Assembly: GCA_947475715.1 (NCBI GenBank)
Contig: CANJNY010000017.1
Span: 1 to 57,409 of the forward strand
Length of the DNA stretch: 57,409 nucleotides
Direction: 5' to 3'
Source of the DNA: Prolixibacteraceae bacterium
GTDB taxonomy: Bacteria; Bacteroidota; Bacteroidia; Bacteroidales; Prolixibacteraceae
In this document: positions 55,302 to 57,409 of the stretch, piece after piece
Position numbering within the stretch: the first letter of the stretch is position 1
Layout: every line of letters starts with the position of its first letter
Position numbers and translations under genes: made by a program
Notes under the pieces: model-generated
Told to the model about the DNA's origin: nothing
Database searches by the model: none
What the model saw: only the letters and a program-made list of their open reading frames with translations

Positions 55302-57296
55302 TTAGTAAAATAAATAGGATTGGTCAATAACCTTACTTATTATCCCATTGGTTTTCCATTCCAGTTTTAAGCCATCGCCGCCGCCCGCCTGGAAGAACTG
55401 CACTTCGATGGGATGCAGCCCTTTGGCCAGTGAGATATCCATCGATTTTCCTTCCATGGCATGAAGGCCGTCGTTATCAAGTATTTTTCCTGAAATGCTC
55501 ATTTTAGAGCCATCATTCGAACTAAGTGTAAATTGATAGACACCGGTTTCAGGTACATTGAGGTATCCCGTGAAAACAAATCCATAATCGGCTTTGCGCT
55601 TTTTCGGAGTCAGATCAATATTGGAAGTAACCCCTCGGTTGATAGTTTTTAAATTTGAAAAATCGGGTATTTGCCCCCAAACCCCTTCGTAATATTGGTA
55701 TTGTAAACCAGGTTTGGAGTCCTGAATTGAAATTGCAAAAACAGGCTCTTCTTTTACCAAACGAAATTCAGACATACCACTTACCGCCTTTCCATCCAAA
55801 AAACACACGGCTTTTACGACAAAGGAGGTTGAGGCGGATACTGTGTTTAGGCTCTCTGATATGGCAGATTTATTGGTCGGTGCGGAACCATCAGTAGTAA
55901 ACCGGATTTCACAACCCGGAATATCAGCAGTAATATTAAATGAAGCCTTGTCGATGAAAACGGAATATTCAGCCTTGATTTCAGGGCTATTATAAACGAT
56001 GGCATCAGCCCCTGTTTCCAACACAATTACCGTTGCAAAGTTGTCCTTTTTAGCTCCTGAAATATTAATATTCAGATAATTTCCGCCGTTTTCAACCGGG
56101 AATTTTTGCTTCCTGTTTTTTAATAACCAGGCTCCTTTCATTGTGCCGGATAAACCCGGAAGCCTAAGAATTCCATCCCTGGGAAAATCAAAAACATGAA
56201 GATAAAACAAGCTTTTCCCATCCGGTTTTTTAACTGTACACCGTCCCCAATCCAATATTTTGAAGGGACTGGCAGTGGTTCCGTAAATCGCTTCACCGTT
56301 GTTTTTCATCCATGAACCTACCTCTTTTAGTCGTTGGATAGATGGCTCCGGAATAAGCCCTTCAGAAGTGGGACCAACGTTTAGCAGGTAATTTCCCCCT
56401 TTTGAAGCGATGTCGATCAGGTTCCGGACAAGCATTTCAGCGTTTTTCCAGTTGTGATCATTCGCCCCGAAACCCCAGGTGGTGTTCATGGTCATACATG
56501 ATTCCCAGTTCTTGCCAGGGAAACCTGTTGCCGGAATAAATTGCTCCGGAGTTTCCAGATCGCCGGCAATCTCTTCACAGAGCCGGTTGTTAACTATTAA
56601 ATCCGGGTATTTGGCGAGTATCGGACCAAATTTAGCGGCGCGCTCCTTTGTCATCTCACATGGGGTATCCCACCAAAGAATTTCAGGCTCGTATGCTGAG
56701 AGGATCTCTTGCACCTGGGGAACTGCTACCTGATCAAGGTATTTGTCAAAGCTCCCTTCCTGAGCCGCATCCCAGTGACCACTGCAGGCAGCACCCCCGG
56801 GATGATTCCAGTCCTGGGCCTGGGAATAATATAATCCAAAATGGATCCCTTGTTTCTTGCAGGCTTCAGAGAGTGCCTTTACAATATCTTTTTTATACGG
56901 TGTAGCATCAACCACATTAAACGGATCGGAAGATTTAAACATGGCAAAACCCTCGTGATGTTTGGAAGTGAGGACAATGTATTTCATTCCGGCATCTTTT
57001 GCAATTCGCACAAAATCATCCGCATTAAATTGTATGGGATTGAATTTGGCAGCTAACGATTTGTAGTCGGCCACCGGAATTTTCATGTAGCTTTCTATCC
57101 ATTCGGTTGTTTCACCGATCTTGGTCTGTTTTCCGTTCCATTCTCCTGCAGGAATACTGTATAATCCCCAGTGGATAAACATTCCAAATTTTGCCTCTTT
57201 CCACCAGCCCATTTTATCGGCCGGTTGCGCGGCATTACTGACAAAAAGTTGGAAAATAAAAATTAGTATTAGAAATGGTTCTGTAATTCTTTTCAC
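55302..57296 (-). CDS. Alpha-L-fucosidase (GH29) with Fn3-like and PA14 domains
   Basis: 664 residues with a signal peptide ending about VSNAAQ, so periplasmic or surface. The GH29 barrel (about 25-360) has KFGMFIHWGLYSIPAGEW (36-53), HHEGFAMFKS and the nucleophile aspartate in EILWWDTPCEMT (about 210). A C-terminal hexosaminidase-type Fn3-like domain (about 440-510) is followed by a PA14 domain (about 530-655, with GVYQFTLSSNDGSKM), likely for carbohydrate binding. The start is GTG. It releases fucose from glycans and is the first gene of the pair with the deacetylase. Confidence 0.92.
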   Translation of the reverse strand: MKRITEPFLILIFIFQLFVSNAAQPADKMGWWKEAKFGMFIHWGLYSIPAGEWNGKQTKIGETTEWIESYMKIPVADYKSLAAKFNPIQFNADDFVRIAKDAGMKYIVLTSKHHEGFAMFKSSDPFNVVDATPYKKDIVKALSEACKKQGIHFGLYYSQAQDWNHPGGAACSGHWDAAQEGSFDKYLDQVAVPQVQEILSAYEPEILWWDTPCEMTKERAAKFGPILAKYPDLIVNNRLCEEIAGDLETPEQFIPATGFPGKNWESCMTMNTTWGFGANDHNWKNAEMLVRNLIDIASKGGNYLLNVGPTSEGLIPEPSIQRLKEVGSWMKNNGEAIYGTTASPFKILDWGRCTVKKPDGKSLFYLHVFDFPRDGILRLPGLSGTMKGAWLLKNRKQKFPVENGGNYLNINISGAKKDNFATVIVLETGADAIVYNSPEIKAEYSVFIDKASFNITADIPGCEIRFTTDGSAPTNKSAISESLNTVSASTSFVVKAVCFLDGKAVSGMSEFRLVKEEPVFAISIQDSKPGLQYQYYEGVWGQIPDFSNLKTINRGVTSNIDLTPKKRKADYGFVFTGYLNVPETGVYQFTLSSNDGSKMSISGKILDNDGLHAMEGKSMDISLAKGLHPIEVQFFQAGGGDGLKLEWKTNGIISKVIDQSYLFY

Positions 57297-57409
57297 TGTA
57301 GTTATTCTGTTGTTTATTTTGTTTGGTATCGTACTTTTCTATATATTTATTTTGTGAATCTTTGGCTCTTTTGGTTGGATAATATGTTAATTCAATATTT
57401 ATGGTTTTA

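Overview
The window looks like a chromosomal segment of a free-living member of the Bacteroidota, probably a Bacteroidales or Marinilabiliales-like environmental species. The grounds are: promoter -7 boxes of the TAnnTTTG type in front of several operons, almost no Shine-Dalgarno sequences, a multicopper oxidase with a type IX secretion C-terminal domain, many genes of typical Bacteroidota families (DUF5063, DUF2795, OstA-like, DUF5009, DUF1080, YbiT-like ABC-F) and uniform AT-rich composition. I see no phage, insertion sequence, CRISPR array, tRNA or rRNA. About 46 protein genes fill the window densely.

Layout. 0.1-5.9 kb (minus): a nucleic-acid run of RecQ helicase, DUF5063, DEDDy 3'-5' exonuclease, RlmI-like rRNA methyltransferase and a DEAD-box RNA helicase. 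6.1-12.6 kb (plus): a lysozyme-like protein, guaB with a near-consensus promoter, then an outer-membrane biogenesis set (PpiC-like lipoprotein, SurA-like isomerase, OstA/LptA-like protein). 12.6-19.8 kb (minus): DUF2795 and a tripartite MacB-type efflux operon with two adaptor genes, one TolC, one permease and one ATPase, followed by a cobalamin adenosyltransferase. 19.9-31.9 kb: a degenerate methyltransferase-like protein, RecG, a metal-transport pair (soluble MgtE-like sensor plus Nramp-like transporter) behind a structured leader, TatD, a B3/B4 protein, an acyltransferase-nitrilase pair, an ABC-F protein and a coiled-coil lipoprotein.

32.0-41.9 kb (minus) is a carbohydrate cluster: a Tat-exported Gfo/Idh oxidoreductase, a HEAT plus double DUF1080 protein, a DUF5009 membrane acyltransferase-like protein, a flippase-like membrane protein, a sodium:solute symporter and a GH20 enzyme lacking its conserved catalytic aspartate. 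The first two genes suggest sugar breakdown through 3-keto intermediates. 42.0-46.6 kb: DUF3500, a secreted multicopper oxidase and a pirin. 47.0-57.3 kb (all minus) is a mixed accessory region: glycerol dehydrogenase, DUF1801, an outer-membrane-like protein, AlkB, a small lipoprotein, a luciferase-like oxidoreductase with a second truncated one beside it, an acidic small protein, a zinc-finger SDR fusion without the usual catalytic tyrosine, a polysaccharide deacetylase and a GH29 fucosidase.

The best candidate for an undescribed system is at 23.17-25.93 kb. A leader that can fold over an unusually strong Shine-Dalgarno sequence precedes a membrane-free MgtE N-domain/CBS protein, and this is followed by an Nramp homologue whose metal-binding motifs depart from the DPGN and MPH consensus. 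It may be a Mg2+ uptake module with separate sensor, transporter and RNA control. The sensor's role as a regulator acting in trans is inferred, not shown.
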